A DNA stretch of 63,653 nt, taken from Gammaproteobacteria bacterium. Lineage in GTDB: Bacteria > Pseudomonadota > Gammaproteobacteria > Arenicellales > JAJDZL01. Under the pieces are notes generated by a model. That model ran no database searches. It saw only the letters and a program-made list of their open reading frames with translations, and was not told the DNA's origin. Made by a program: the position numbers and the translations under genes. The stretch's first letter is position 1; each line of letters opens with the position of its first letter. The stretch covers positions 1 through 63,653 of the forward strand of contig JAJEHQ010000032.1 of the NCBI GenBank assembly GCA_022823625.1, in the 5' to 3' direction. Positions 36,308 to 44,283 of this stretch are shown here, piece after piece.

Positions 36308-36712
36308 CTATAACGCATCAATCTGTTCTTGCTGGGTGATTCCGAATTGATCCAAATCGTGACGGTGAGTTAGAAATACTTCCCATTTTTCGTCGGCAAC
36401 ACCCTTGACCCAGGCTTTGTCCATCGTGGCATGACAGCAGTCTACCCGTTCCATTTCAAGAAACGGTTGACCGGAATCACGGACGCGGTGAGCAAGATCT
36501 TCAAGTTCTTCATCACAGTCAGCTTGAATTCCCACATGATCCACTCCCTGAAAACTTGAGTTTCTGCAGATTGCAAAATTCACGGCAGGATTGTCAACAT
36601 CCCACTTGGCATATCCATCTTTTAAGACTTTTGGATCCTTTTTGAATAGCCCGGTGTAGAAATTGATTGCGGAATCGAAGTCTTTAACAGCTAACGATAG
36701 ATGAAGTTTCAT
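36308..36712 (-). CDS. arsI: ArsI/CadI family dioxygenase (C-As lyase)
   Basis: 134 residues from ATG 36712, preceded by GGAG; an upstream start overlapping arsR is less likely. Vicinal-oxygen-chelate fold: MKLHLSLAVKDFDSAINFYTGLFKKDPKV, a central VDHVGIQADCDEELE with the metal His, and the diagnostic RVDCCHATMDKAWVKGVADEKWEVFLTH, with the vicinal Cys pair that binds trivalent arsenicals and the Glu ligand. ArsI cleaves the carbon-arsenic bond of methylarsenite, giving arsenite. It lies between arsR and the aquaporin gene in one operon. Confidence 0.85.
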   Translation of the reverse strand: MKLHLSLAVKDFDSAINFYTGLFKKDPKVLKDGYAKWDVDNPAVNFAICRNSSFQGVDHVGIQADCDEELEDLAHRVRDSGQPFLEMERVDCCHATMDKAWVKGVADEKWEVFLTHRHDLDQFGITQQEQIDAL

Positions 36713-36741
36713 AAAAATTTCTCCAGTATTGAAAATGAAAT

Positions 36742-37065
36742 TTATTCTTTCGGCAGACACGTTGCTACCGTATCGGGTTCATCGACACAACATTCCTCAA
36801 GCAAGTAATTTACCAGTTCATGTATATGATCGTAATTAGCACGATTGATAACAGTGCGTCCACACTTTTGCTGATCGATCAAACCGCCGTCAGCGAGTGC
36901 ACGGAGGTGGTGTGCCAGCGTAGAAGCAGGAATGTCTAGTCGATTCCGAATTTCACCTACGCTAAGGCCACTAGGTCCTGCACGTACGAGCGAGCGCAAC
37001 ACTTTCAATCGCGCATCTGAACCGATTGCGGAAAATCCTTTGGACGCTTGTGCTGTACAGATCAT
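36742..37065 (-). CDS. arsR: ArsR family metalloregulator
   Basis: 107 residues. Winged helix: ARLKVLRSLVRAGPSGLSVGEIRNRLDIPASTLAHHLRALADGGLIDQQKCGRTVINRANY. The C-terminal tail LLEECCVDEPDTVATC carries a Cys pair plus a third Cys, a possible trivalent arsenic site located outside the alpha-3 position of the classical E. coli ArsR. First gene of the operon; it should repress until arsenite or methylarsenite binds. The inverted repeat directly upstream is the likely operator. Confidence 0.9.
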   Translation of the reverse strand: MICTAQASKGFSAIGSDARLKVLRSLVRAGPSGLSVGEIRNRLDIPASTLAHHLRALADGGLIDQQKCGRTVINRANYDHIHELVNYLLEECCVDEPDTVATCLPKE

Positions 37066-37066
37066 T

Positions 37067-37096
37067 ACTATATATCGAATAAACTAATTATATAGT
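37067..37096. promoter_or_regulatory. Inverted repeat upstream of arsR, candidate operator
   Basis: ACTATATA at 37067-37074 and TATATAGT at 37089-37096 are perfect inverted copies, separated by 14 bases, beginning 1 base upstream of the arsR start codon. AT-rich dyads at this place are typical for ArsR/SmtB operators. Being so close to the start codon, bound protein would occlude the initiation region. Confidence 0.5.
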
Positions 37097-37100
37097 TCTG

Positions 37101-37117
37101 TTGCAAAAATTTTGCAA
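37101..37117. repeat. 17-base palindrome TTGCAAAA-A-TTTTGCAA
   Basis: Perfect 8-base arms around a single A, 4 bases beyond the arsR-proximal inverted repeat. It may be a second operator in the arsR control region or a site for an unrelated regulator. No T-run follows, so it is not a standard terminator. Confidence 0.4.
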
Positions 37118-37616
37118 AATGTAATCGAATGGAGCTACGGTTTGCATTCCCAGTAGTGAGTGCTGCCACGGCACTCCATGGCCACGGTGCAAGGCACCAG
37201 TCGACAAAAATAATTTCTCCATCGAACTGCGTCTGAGCTTGTTTTTCAGCACCGCCTTACTGACCTTGTCAACCGCATGAATCTAAAACATGTTTCTGCC
37301 AGGTCCAGTCCAAATATACTTATATTGCCGATAATTTCAATTGCTTTCATGGGTAATTTCCCCGCAATTCATAAAATCGATCAGTTATTCCGACTTCCTA
37401 CAGATCATCTTTCGACTTCATCCGGGAATAGCGTCCATTCCATAGCTTTTGTCAATATCTCTTAGACTGCCCGATACTGAAGATTAGACAGCCTGTTTCC
37501 TTGTTCGCTGAACTCTGAATACGATATGGGTTTCAATAAAATCTGGAGAGTGAATTAAGAACAGTGTCTTTTCATTTTCTGATATATTTTCGATATACCA
37601 AAGTAGATCAATAAAT
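37118..37616. other. Long intergenic region before the corrinoid operon
   Basis: About 500 bases. No gene or cobalamin riboswitch box recognised. The final part, 37570-37616, is AT-rich with GATATATTTTCGATATACC, an imperfect dyad close to the first gene of the operon, possibly a promoter or a site for the GntR regulator encoded at 44283. Confidence 0.35.
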
Positions 37617-38282
37617 ATGAGTACGACACTGAACCTGATTCGCGGTCAGGCGACAACGCTGGAACTTGAAATCCCGCAACCAAAACTCGATGGAATACTC
37701 AAAATTCAGGGGTACAAAAACCTGGAGAAGGTCCGAAAAGTTATTCGCGCATCTGCGCTAACCGCGCGGGATAAATTCATCGAAAAAACGAAACCAGTCG
37801 TCTCCTACCGTATTGTCAATGTACATTCTGTCGACAGTAACGGTGCAGTACTTGGAAATGGCATTCATCTGCAAAGCGAGATATTTAAACAATATCTGAG
37901 TCAATCAGTTGAAGCGGTGGTTTTTGTACTGACGGTTGGTAGGGAAATCGATGAACAGACAATTCAGTGGATGGATGAGGAGAAACTGGTTGAAGCGCTG
38001 TTTTTGGAGTCTGCAGCCTGGTTGGGTGTCGAAGATGCAACTAAACAATTTGTCCTGATGGTTCGAAGTTGGGCAATGCAGCAATCAATGAGAATGACCA
38101 GACGATTGGGTCCGGGATATTCCTACCCCATTGATGGAAAGCAGGTCATGTGGGATTTGACTGATCAAAAACCACTGTTTGACCTTGTAGATGATCCTGA
38201 CATGCCCGTCAGACTGCTTGAAAGTGCCGCAATGTTACCGAAAATGTCGCGCTCAGGATTATTTGGGCTGATCCCAACTTAA
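37617..38282 (+). CDS. Methionine synthase activation-domain-like protein of corrinoid operon
   Basis: 221 residues. The middle and C-terminal part resembles the reactivation domain of cobalamin-dependent methionine synthase in stand-alone form: EAVVFVLTVGREIDEQTIQWMDEEKLVEALFLESAAWLGVEDATKQF, then the conserved RRLGPGYSYPIDGKQVMWDLTDQKPLF and SAAMLPKMSRSGLFGLIPT, where GPGY/S..P..Q of MetH binds AdoMet. First gene of the operon. Stand-alone forms occur beside corrinoid methyltransferases, where they may help reactivate or load the corrinoid. Confidence 0.75.
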   Translation: MSTTLNLIRGQATTLELEIPQPKLDGILKIQGYKNLEKVRKVIRASALTARDKFIEKTKPVVSYRIVNVHSVDSNGAVLGNGIHLQSEIFKQYLSQSVEAVVFVLTVGREIDEQTIQWMDEEKLVEALFLESAAWLGVEDATKQFVLMVRSWAMQQSMRMTRRLGPGYSYPIDGKQVMWDLTDQKPLFDLVDDPDMPVRLLESAAMLPKMSRSGLFGLIPT

Positions 38283-38301
38283 CCAACACTAATTCTGGAC
38301 A

Positions 38302-39336
38302 ATGAAAGTAACCAACAATGGTCTCATCATCATCGGTGAGAACTTTAACGCCACCCGCAAAATCAAGGCATCTAGCCCACGCGTTCTGCGCGAAGAAGGG
38401 AAATGGTATGTCACTTACACACAGCTCGACGGTTCACAAGGTAGACTGGATGTAACCGACACCATCCCTGAGGACCCGAACCAACAGCGTGTGTTTGCAA
38501 TTCCGCATATCGCTGAAGCGTGCCGACAAAAAAATATGGATTACATTACCTGGGCGATCAAGTCTCAGGAAGTTGCTGGCGCCCATATCATCGATCTCTG
38601 TGTGGATGAAATGTCGGTTTACCCGGAAGAACGCTATGATTGGATGCGCTGGCTGGTAACCACCGCACAAAGCATTACCTCAACCGTTGTCTCGATTGAC
38701 TCGTCGGATTCTAACACGATTTACGCGGGACTTGAAGCACACGATGGCTCAATCAGCAGACCAGCAATCAACTCATTTAACCTTGAAGACGGTAGACAGG
38801 TTCTTGTTGATATGGCTCGGGAAAGAAATGCAATTCTGTTCGCTAATGCCAGCGGCAATCGAGGCATGCCGCAGAACGAAACAGAACGCATTGACAACCT
38901 GGAAAAATGCATGCAGATGATGGACGAAGGAAACATCCCGATAGAAGATCGCTTTTTGGACCCATTGGTGTTTCCGATTGGCGCCGGGCCTGATTTTGGC
39001 AATCACTACCTTGATGCCGTACGAGAAATGCGAGCTCGCTACCCCGATGTGCACATTTTTGGAGGGCACAGCAACGTCTCATTTGGACTTCCGCAACGAA
39101 AAATTCTCAACCATGCCTTTGTCGTTCTTTCCATTATGTCAGGCTGCGATGCTTTGATGATCGACCCGATCATGAACCAGGTTAAACCGTTTGATGATTT
39201 TCGATTTGCAGCAAACTCACTGACTGCAAAGGATGAATTTTCGGTAGCTTACCTGAAGTACATCCGATCTCTCAGTCAGCGCTCGACACGTCCAGCACGA
39301 AAACCAAAGGCAACCGCACAGGTGGCGTCAGGATAA
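38302..39336 (+). CDS. Methyltetrahydrofolate:corrinoid methyltransferase
   Basis: 344 residues, pterin-binding (DHPS-like) TIM barrel. NGLIIIGENFNATRKI at the start is the N-terminal strand motif, followed by GAHIIDLCVDEMSVYPEERYDWMRWLVTTAQS, VVSIDSSDSNTIYAGL, RPAINSFNLEDGR and the C-terminal HIFGGHSNVSFGLPQRKILNHAFVVLSIMSGCDALMIDPI, which is the signature of MeTr/AcsE and MtgA-like enzymes (GxSNxSFGLP). It transfers the methyl group between methyl-corrinoid protein and THF. Second gene of the operon. Confidence 0.88.
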   Translation: MKVTNNGLIIIGENFNATRKIKASSPRVLREEGKWYVTYTQLDGSQGRLDVTDTIPEDPNQQRVFAIPHIAEACRQKNMDYITWAIKSQEVAGAHIIDLCVDEMSVYPEERYDWMRWLVTTAQSITSTVVSIDSSDSNTIYAGLEAHDGSISRPAINSFNLEDGRQVLVDMARERNAILFANASGNRGMPQNETERIDNLEKCMQMMDEGNIPIEDRFLDPLVFPIGAGPDFGNHYLDAVREMRARYPDVHIFGGHSNVSFGLPQRKILNHAFVVLSIMSGCDALMIDPIMNQVKPFDDFRFAANSLTAKDEFSVAYLKYIRSLSQRSTRPARKPKATAQVASG

Positions 39337-39382
39337 TAGAAAAAATCACACAGACATAGATGCAACCACAGAGAGACTCAGT

Positions 39383-40552
39383 ATGAAAGAACTGTTACCG
39401 CGTGAGCGATTTGCACGTGCCGTCAGACACGAAAAAGTTGACCGGGTGCCGCTGCTGTACCGAATGAAAAGTGAAGCGAAAGAAAAAATAGCTCGCATTT
39501 ATGGCATTACAAAGACTGGTACCGGAATGAAGCACAACCCCGAACTGGAACTTCGGCTCGGCAATGATGCCATCATCTACCAGATCGGCATTAATGCGCA
39601 ATTTTCGCATCGACCCATCAAAATTGGTGAGACATGGTACAACCATTTCGGTGTCGGCTACGGGAAAAGCGGTCTTAAGGGTCGCACTCCCGAGGAACAT
39701 GAAGAGTTCACCAAGACTCAGGATTTTTGGGGGCCTGCCAAAGTCGTGCCGGAAAACTTTCCCAATTTTCATCCCATTACCTCGATGGAGGATTTAAAGA
39801 ATTACACATGGCCTGACCCCGCCGACCCCGAACTGCTTGATCCAATCAGAACGCTTTTGGAAGAGTACCAGGACGAATATTTCATCATTGTTGATCTTTC
39901 ATCAACCTTGATTGAGGCCGCATATGCACACGTTGTTGGGACCCAGAACTTCTTCCTCTATATGTTCGATCAGCCTGAATTAATTGACGGCGTTCTTGAT
40001 GGATTGACCGAGTACTACACCCAACTTGGCAAGAATGTAATTGACCTGGGCATTGACATGATTCGGGTCGGGGACGATGTCGGCGCTCAGCAATCGATGA
40101 TGATTTCACCACTCCAATGGCGACAGCTTGCGAAGCCTCGTTTTCAGTACATGTTTGATGAATTTCGTAAGTCGAACAATGATATTTTCATCAAACTTCA
40201 TTCTTGTGGAGACTATTCACCCATCATAGGCGATATGATCGAACTCGGTGTTGACCTGTCTGGATTGATGCAACCAACTGGCGGTAATAAGAACCAGGTT
40301 GAACTCAAGAAAATGTTTGGCAAGGATATTGCCTTCATCGGTGGTTTCGATGTACAGCGACTTTTACCGCGTGGTCAGGTCGAGCAGGTGCGCCAAGGCG
40401 TTTGCGACGTCATGAAAAATCTGGCAGTAGATGGCGGATACATCTTTTCACCGTCTCACTACATTCTGGCAGATGTACCCATTCAGAACATCTTCGCAAT
40501 GCTGGAAGCACAGCGCGATTTTGGAACATACGGAAAATACCCATTGAACTGA
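39383..40552 (+). CDS. UroD-like methyltransferase (MtaA/CmuA-type), substrate unknown
   Basis: 389 residues, COG0407 uroporphyrinogen decarboxylase-like family. It starts LPRERFARAVRHEKVDRVPLLYRMKSEAKEKIA and has IRVGDDVGAQQSMMISPLQWRQLAKPRFQYMFDEFRK, then FIKLHSCGDYSPIIGDMIELGVDLSGLMQPTGGNK and the C-terminal VDGGYIFSPSHYILADVPIQNIFAMLEAQRDFG. HSCG is the zinc-ligand region used by corrinoid methyltransferases of this fold to activate a thiol or methyl donor. True heme-pathway HemE lacks it. It is probably the substrate-specific enzyme feeding the corrinoid protein encoded next, 9 bases away. Confidence 0.85.
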   Translation: MKELLPRERFARAVRHEKVDRVPLLYRMKSEAKEKIARIYGITKTGTGMKHNPELELRLGNDAIIYQIGINAQFSHRPIKIGETWYNHFGVGYGKSGLKGRTPEEHEEFTKTQDFWGPAKVVPENFPNFHPITSMEDLKNYTWPDPADPELLDPIRTLLEEYQDEYFIIVDLSSTLIEAAYAHVVGTQNFFLYMFDQPELIDGVLDGLTEYYTQLGKNVIDLGIDMIRVGDDVGAQQSMMISPLQWRQLAKPRFQYMFDEFRKSNNDIFIKLHSCGDYSPIIGDMIELGVDLSGLMQPTGGNKNQVELKKMFGKDIAFIGGFDVQRLLPRGQVEQVRQGVCDVMKNLAVDGGYIFSPSHYILADVPIQNIFAMLEAQRDFGTYGKYPLN

Positions 40553-40561
40553 GTAAAAAAA

Positions 40562-41299
40562 TTGAATACAGAATTTTTAGATTACGAGGGTCCGGAAGAG
40601 CCCGAGTTACAAATACCGGAAGGTTGGGAAAGCCGTGCCCCCGAGGGCTGGGAATGGCAAACCCTGTGGGAGGCGGTAGAAACCGGCGACCATATATACA
40701 CTGACGAGCGCGTGCGTGAAAGCATTGAAATGGGCATTGACCCACGTGTTATTTTGGATGACGGTTTGTTTCCGGGATTTAATCTTCAGGCCGACCGATT
40801 CAGTGCGATGGTTATATTCATTCCAGAGATGTTGATTACGGCCAGAGCCATGAAGGCCGGCCTGGCACTGATTCGTCCCCTTCTCGCCGCACAGGCAGAA
40901 AAGCCCATCGGTACATTCGTAATCGGCACGGTGCTCGGTGACATGCATGACATCGGACAATCAATTGTGACCATCATGCTAGAAAATGCTGGTTTTAATG
41001 TTATTAATCTTGGCACAGATGTCCATCCTGATAAATTCATTGAAACAGCACTCAATGAAAAAGCGGACCTGGTCGGTTTTTCAGCACTGCTTTCGACGAC
41101 GGTTTACTATCAGAAAGTGACGATTGAAGAATTTCAAAATGCAGGGCATCGAGAGAAAGTAAAAATTCTGATTGGTGGTGCCCCAACCTCCCCTGAATGG
41201 GCCGAGGAATGCGGTGCAGATGGTTGGGGTAAAGATGCTGTTCAGGCAGTCAGACTAGCGTTAAAACTGGTGGAAACCCCGCGCGAAGTCTGGGCGTAA
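40562..41299 (+). CDS. Corrinoid (B12-binding) protein of methyl-transfer system
   Basis: 245 residues, TTG start assigned at 40562; no earlier ATG fits. The helical cap domain (DDGLFPGFNLQADRFSAMVIFIPEMLITARAMKAGLALIRPLLA) is followed by the Rossmann B12 domain with the DxHxxG cobalt-ligand motif in VLGDMHDIGQSIVTIMLENAGFNVINLGTDV near residues 128-150 and LVGFSALLSTT / ILIGGAPTSPEWAEECGADGWGKDA. It shuttles the methyl group between the UroD-like enzyme and methyl-THF. The long Pro/Glu/Trp-rich N-terminus (EGPEEPELQIPEGWESRAPEGWEW) is unusual for these carriers. Confidence 0.92.
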   Translation: MNTEFLDYEGPEEPELQIPEGWESRAPEGWEWQTLWEAVETGDHIYTDERVRESIEMGIDPRVILDDGLFPGFNLQADRFSAMVIFIPEMLITARAMKAGLALIRPLLAAQAEKPIGTFVIGTVLGDMHDIGQSIVTIMLENAGFNVINLGTDVHPDKFIETALNEKADLVGFSALLSTTVYYQKVTIEEFQNAGHREKVKILIGGAPTSPEWAEECGADGWGKDAVQAVRLALKLVETPREVWA

Positions 41300-41301
41300 C
41301 A

Positions 41302-43242
41302 ATGTCTGACAGGATCTCCGTTACCTTTGTCAGCACCTCCGGGAAGCACGCTGACAAATCCGTACAGGTACCGCGAGATCTTACCATTCTCGATGCCGCA
41401 CGATACGCCGGTATAAACATTGAAGCCACATGCGGGGTGCGCGGTCGCTGCAGAAGCTGCCGGGTAAAAATTCTTAAAGGCGCGATTCCCCCGCCATCTG
41501 TGCAGGACACAGTACAGCTGGGCCACGATGAAGTTCTGGAAGGCTTTCGACTTTCCTGTCAAACCCGCTTGCTTGACGATTCCACGGTGGCTCCCATGCC
41601 CCCAAAGACGGAAGAAGGTCACAAGATTCTTGAAGCACATGATCCGATGATGGATCCAGATGAGTTTCATTTGGATAGTGGTATCACTAAAGTCACAGTC
41701 ACCGCAAAAGCACCGGTCGAAGAGCATCATCAAACTTCTGATGTTGAGGAAATTCTATCGACAATTGCAGATCTCGCAAATCACAATGTTCCAATTCAGT
41801 GTATGCGCAAGATTCCACCAATTCTGCGGGAAAAAAACGGCAAGCTCACAGTTACTCGATTCAACGGCCGAATTATCGATGTAGAAGCAGGAGACACAAC
41901 AGATAAATTGTATGGCTTTGCCTTTGATATAGGAACGACAAGTCTGGTTGGCACTCTGCTTGATCTTCGAACCGGTGAGCAGTTGGCTTCTGCAGGTGGG
42001 GTCAATGCGCAAGCAGTATACGGTGGCGACTTAATGTCGCGAATTGCATACGCACAGTTCGATGAGAAAAAACTGACTACACTGCGGGCCAAAGTAATCA
42101 ATCAGGTCAATCAGTACATTCGAGAATGCTGCGAGGAGGCAGGCGTTAATTCCGAACATGTCTACAAAATTGTCATTGTGGGCAACAGTTGCATGCACCA
42201 CATATTTCTGGGAATCGATGTCAGCTACTTGGGGCTGGCGCCCTATGCCCCCGTGGTTCGGGAAAATCTGGTTATTCCCGCAACGGAACTTCCACTAAAA
42301 GCAGCTCCCAATGCACAGGTTTGTATGCTGCCAATCATCGCTGGATTTGTCGGGGCGGATACCGTCGCTTGCATATTAGCAACTCGCATTCACGAAAGTG
42401 CGGAAATCAGGGCTTTAGTCGATATCGGAACCAATGGTGAAGTGGTGATGGGCTCTCGTGATCGCTTGACAGCCTGTTCCGCGCCAGCCGGCCCTGCCCT
42501 CGAAGGTGCACAGATTCGAGATGGCATGCGTGGCGCAATCGGTGCCATCGAAAAAGTCGAAGTGAAAGATGATTTCAGTTGTTTGACGATTGGCGACGTA
42601 CCAGCAATTGGTATTTGTGGCTCTGGATTGATTGATGCAGCAGCCAAGATGATCGATGCCAGCGTGATGGATCGTAACGGCAATTTTAGAAAGCATGAAG
42701 TTGAACAACTACCACCTGAAATACAAAAGCGTCTTGTTCTATCAGAAAAGGGCTCTCGCGAGTTTGCGTTGGTATGGGAAGAAGACTCGGGCAAAAACAG
42801 GAGAATTGGTGTTACACAGGGTGATGTAAGACAACTTCAGCTTGCGAAAAGCGCAATTTACTCCGGTATTCGAATGCTCCAGTCCGTCATGAACATCAGC
42901 GATGACGAAATACAGCTTTTGATGTTGTGCGGCGGTTTCGGCAACTATATCAACATTCAAAGCGCAAAAACGATTCGGCTTCTTCCAGATCTTGAGAACG
43001 AGCGGATTGCCTATGTCGGAAATGCAGCTCTACTCGGTGCACAAATGGCTTTGCTTTCAGAGTCCGAACGAATCAATGCTTATGAAATCACTAAGAACAT
43101 TGAGCACGTCGCATTAGCCGCTCGACCCGACTTTCAGGATATTTTCGTCGACTCAATGGCGTTTAAAGGAGAACCATTCCCTGCTTCATCCAAGTCTAAC
43201 CGCCGGAGAAGACAAGAGCGACGACAGAGGCAACTCGTATAA
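41302..43242 (+). CDS. RACo-type corrinoid reactivator (2Fe-2S / ASKHA, DUF4445)
   Basis: 646 residues. An N-terminal ferredoxin-like domain has the cluster Cys in ATCGVRGRCRSCRVKI (about 44-53) and a later Cys in LSCQTR (about 92). After a linker comes an ASKHA actin-like ATPase fold: FAFDIGTTSLVGTLLDLRTG near 209, VIVGNSCMHHIFLG near 292, VDIGTNGEVVMG near 373 and MLCGGFGNYINI near 537. Such proteins use ATP to push an electron onto oxidised Co(II) corrinoid, returning it to Co(I). This repair step is especially needed in oxygen-exposed cells. Lys/Arg-rich C-terminal tail. Confidence 0.9.
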   Translation: MSDRISVTFVSTSGKHADKSVQVPRDLTILDAARYAGINIEATCGVRGRCRSCRVKILKGAIPPPSVQDTVQLGHDEVLEGFRLSCQTRLLDDSTVAPMPPKTEEGHKILEAHDPMMDPDEFHLDSGITKVTVTAKAPVEEHHQTSDVEEILSTIADLANHNVPIQCMRKIPPILREKNGKLTVTRFNGRIIDVEAGDTTDKLYGFAFDIGTTSLVGTLLDLRTGEQLASAGGVNAQAVYGGDLMSRIAYAQFDEKKLTTLRAKVINQVNQYIRECCEEAGVNSEHVYKIVIVGNSCMHHIFLGIDVSYLGLAPYAPVVRENLVIPATELPLKAAPNAQVCMLPIIAGFVGADTVACILATRIHESAEIRALVDIGTNGEVVMGSRDRLTACSAPAGPALEGAQIRDGMRGAIGAIEKVEVKDDFSCLTIGDVPAIGICGSGLIDAAAKMIDASVMDRNGNFRKHEVEQLPPEIQKRLVLSEKGSREFALVWEEDSGKNRRIGVTQGDVRQLQLAKSAIYSGIRMLQSVMNISDDEIQLLMLCGGFGNYINIQSAKTIRLLPDLENERIAYVGNAALLGAQMALLSESERINAYEITKNIEHVALAARPDFQDIFVDSMAFKGEPFPASSKSNRRRRQERRQRQLV

Positions 43243-43247
43243 AATGC

Positions 43248-43269
43248 TGTAATATATGATGTAATATAT
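43248..43269. repeat. Two direct copies of TGTAATATAT upstream of the CobW gene
   Basis: TGTAATATAT at 43248-43257 and again at 43260-43269, 12 bases apart start to start, in the 54-base gap between the reactivator gene and the CobW gene. The spacing is close to one helical turn, so it may be a regulator site or an AT-rich promoter giving the CobW/GntR pair separate control. Confidence 0.4.
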
Positions 43270-43296
43270 TTTCAAGATATTCTTCAAGAAGCAGGC

Positions 43297-44283
43297 ATGC
43301 AATCCGACAAAAGCGAATTGCGCACCTTGCCACAGATCCACTTGTTGTTTGGATTTCTGGGTGCTGGAAAGACTACATTAGTCAGAAATCTTCTGCAAAC
43401 GGTAGACCCTGATTACCCGACTGCCGTCATTGTTAATGAGTTTGGCGACGTCGGAATTGACGGGGATATCATTCAGGGAAACACCATCGACACAGTTGAG
43501 CTGGCTTCAGGCTGTATCTGCTGCACCCTCAAAGGCTCGCTGATGAACGCAATTGAAGAGCTTGCAAACGACAAAGGTGCCAGACGTATCGTTGTTGAGG
43601 CGACAGGCGTTGCTGATCCCGAAGACATGCTTGATGATCTAGAGGACTCCACTATTGCCGAAAAAATGAACGTGGCACCGATAGTAGTGGTCGTTGATGC
43701 ATCTTACTTCAACAAAGTCCGACCAATGCTGGGTGAGTTTTATGTCTCACAAGTTCTGAATGCAGACATTGTGATCATAAACAAAATTGATCGAACGGAT
43801 GAGCAGGAACTAAAGAATGTGACTGAGCAGATTAAGGAAATCAATCCGTGGGCAGAGATTCGATTCACCGAGTTTTGTGATGTCGACTCAAGCCTGGTGT
43901 TTTCCAATGATGTTTCAGCTTTGCTTGAAAGATATGATTCTGCCAATGGCGAAGATCATTCACATCACAACCATGATCATGACGAACACCATCACCATCA
44001 TCATGCACATGAATCGATGGAATCTTTTGTTATCGCACCACTCGAAGACGTTTCGCAAGTTGATCTGGAAAGAGTTTGCGGACAATTGCCTGATAACGTC
44101 TGGCGGATGAAAGGTCATATGGTGGTTAGTGGCCAACCTTCGCTTATTCAGTATTCAGCCGGTCAACTCGAAGTATTTGAAGCTGAAACGAAATCGCATT
44201 ATCGACTGGTTTTTATTGGTCGAGATCTCAATCCAGAGTCTATTGCATCCGGGTTCGGTGTTCCAATTACTGATGCAGCCTAG
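43297..44283 (+). CDS. CobW/COG0523 family GTPase with His-rich loop
   Basis: 328 residues. Walker A LFGFLGAGKTTLVRN near residue 17, the metal-binding CxCC motif in ASGCICCTLKG near 73, VVEATGVADPEDML and NKID for guanine specificity. Between the GTPase and C-terminal domains is a stretch with about 15 His residues (DHSHHNHDHDEHHHHHHAHE type, residues near 222-243), a metal-storage or -sensing loop. COG0523 proteins deliver Zn, Co or other metals. In this operon the target may be the zinc of the UroD-like methyltransferase or cobalt supply for the corrinoid. Confidence 0.9.
   Translation: MQSDKSELRTLPQIHLLFGFLGAGKTTLVRNLLQTVDPDYPTAVIVNEFGDVGIDGDIIQGNTIDTVELASGCICCTLKGSLMNAIEELANDKGARRIVVEATGVADPEDMLDDLEDSTIAEKMNVAPIVVVVDASYFNKVRPMLGEFYVSQVLNADIVIINKIDRTDEQELKNVTEQIKEINPWAEIRFTEFCDVDSSLVFSNDVSALLERYDSANGEDHSHHNHDHDEHHHHHHAHESMESFVIAPLEDVSQVDLERVCGQLPDNVWRMKGHMVVSGQPSLIQYSAGQLEVFEAETKSHYRLVFIGRDLNPESIASGFGVPITDAA

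Noticed and set aside
37277..37465. Small gene upstream of the corrinoid operon
   Set aside because: No ribosome site or recognisable pattern; composition like the surrounding non-coding sequence.
37118..37616. Cobalamin riboswitch before the corrinoid operon
   Set aside because: No B12-box-like sequence was seen in the leader.
39383..40552. Heme-pathway uroporphyrinogen decarboxylase HemE
   Set aside because: It sits in a corrinoid methyltransferase operon, is longer, and has the HSCG zinc motif of methyltransferases of this fold.
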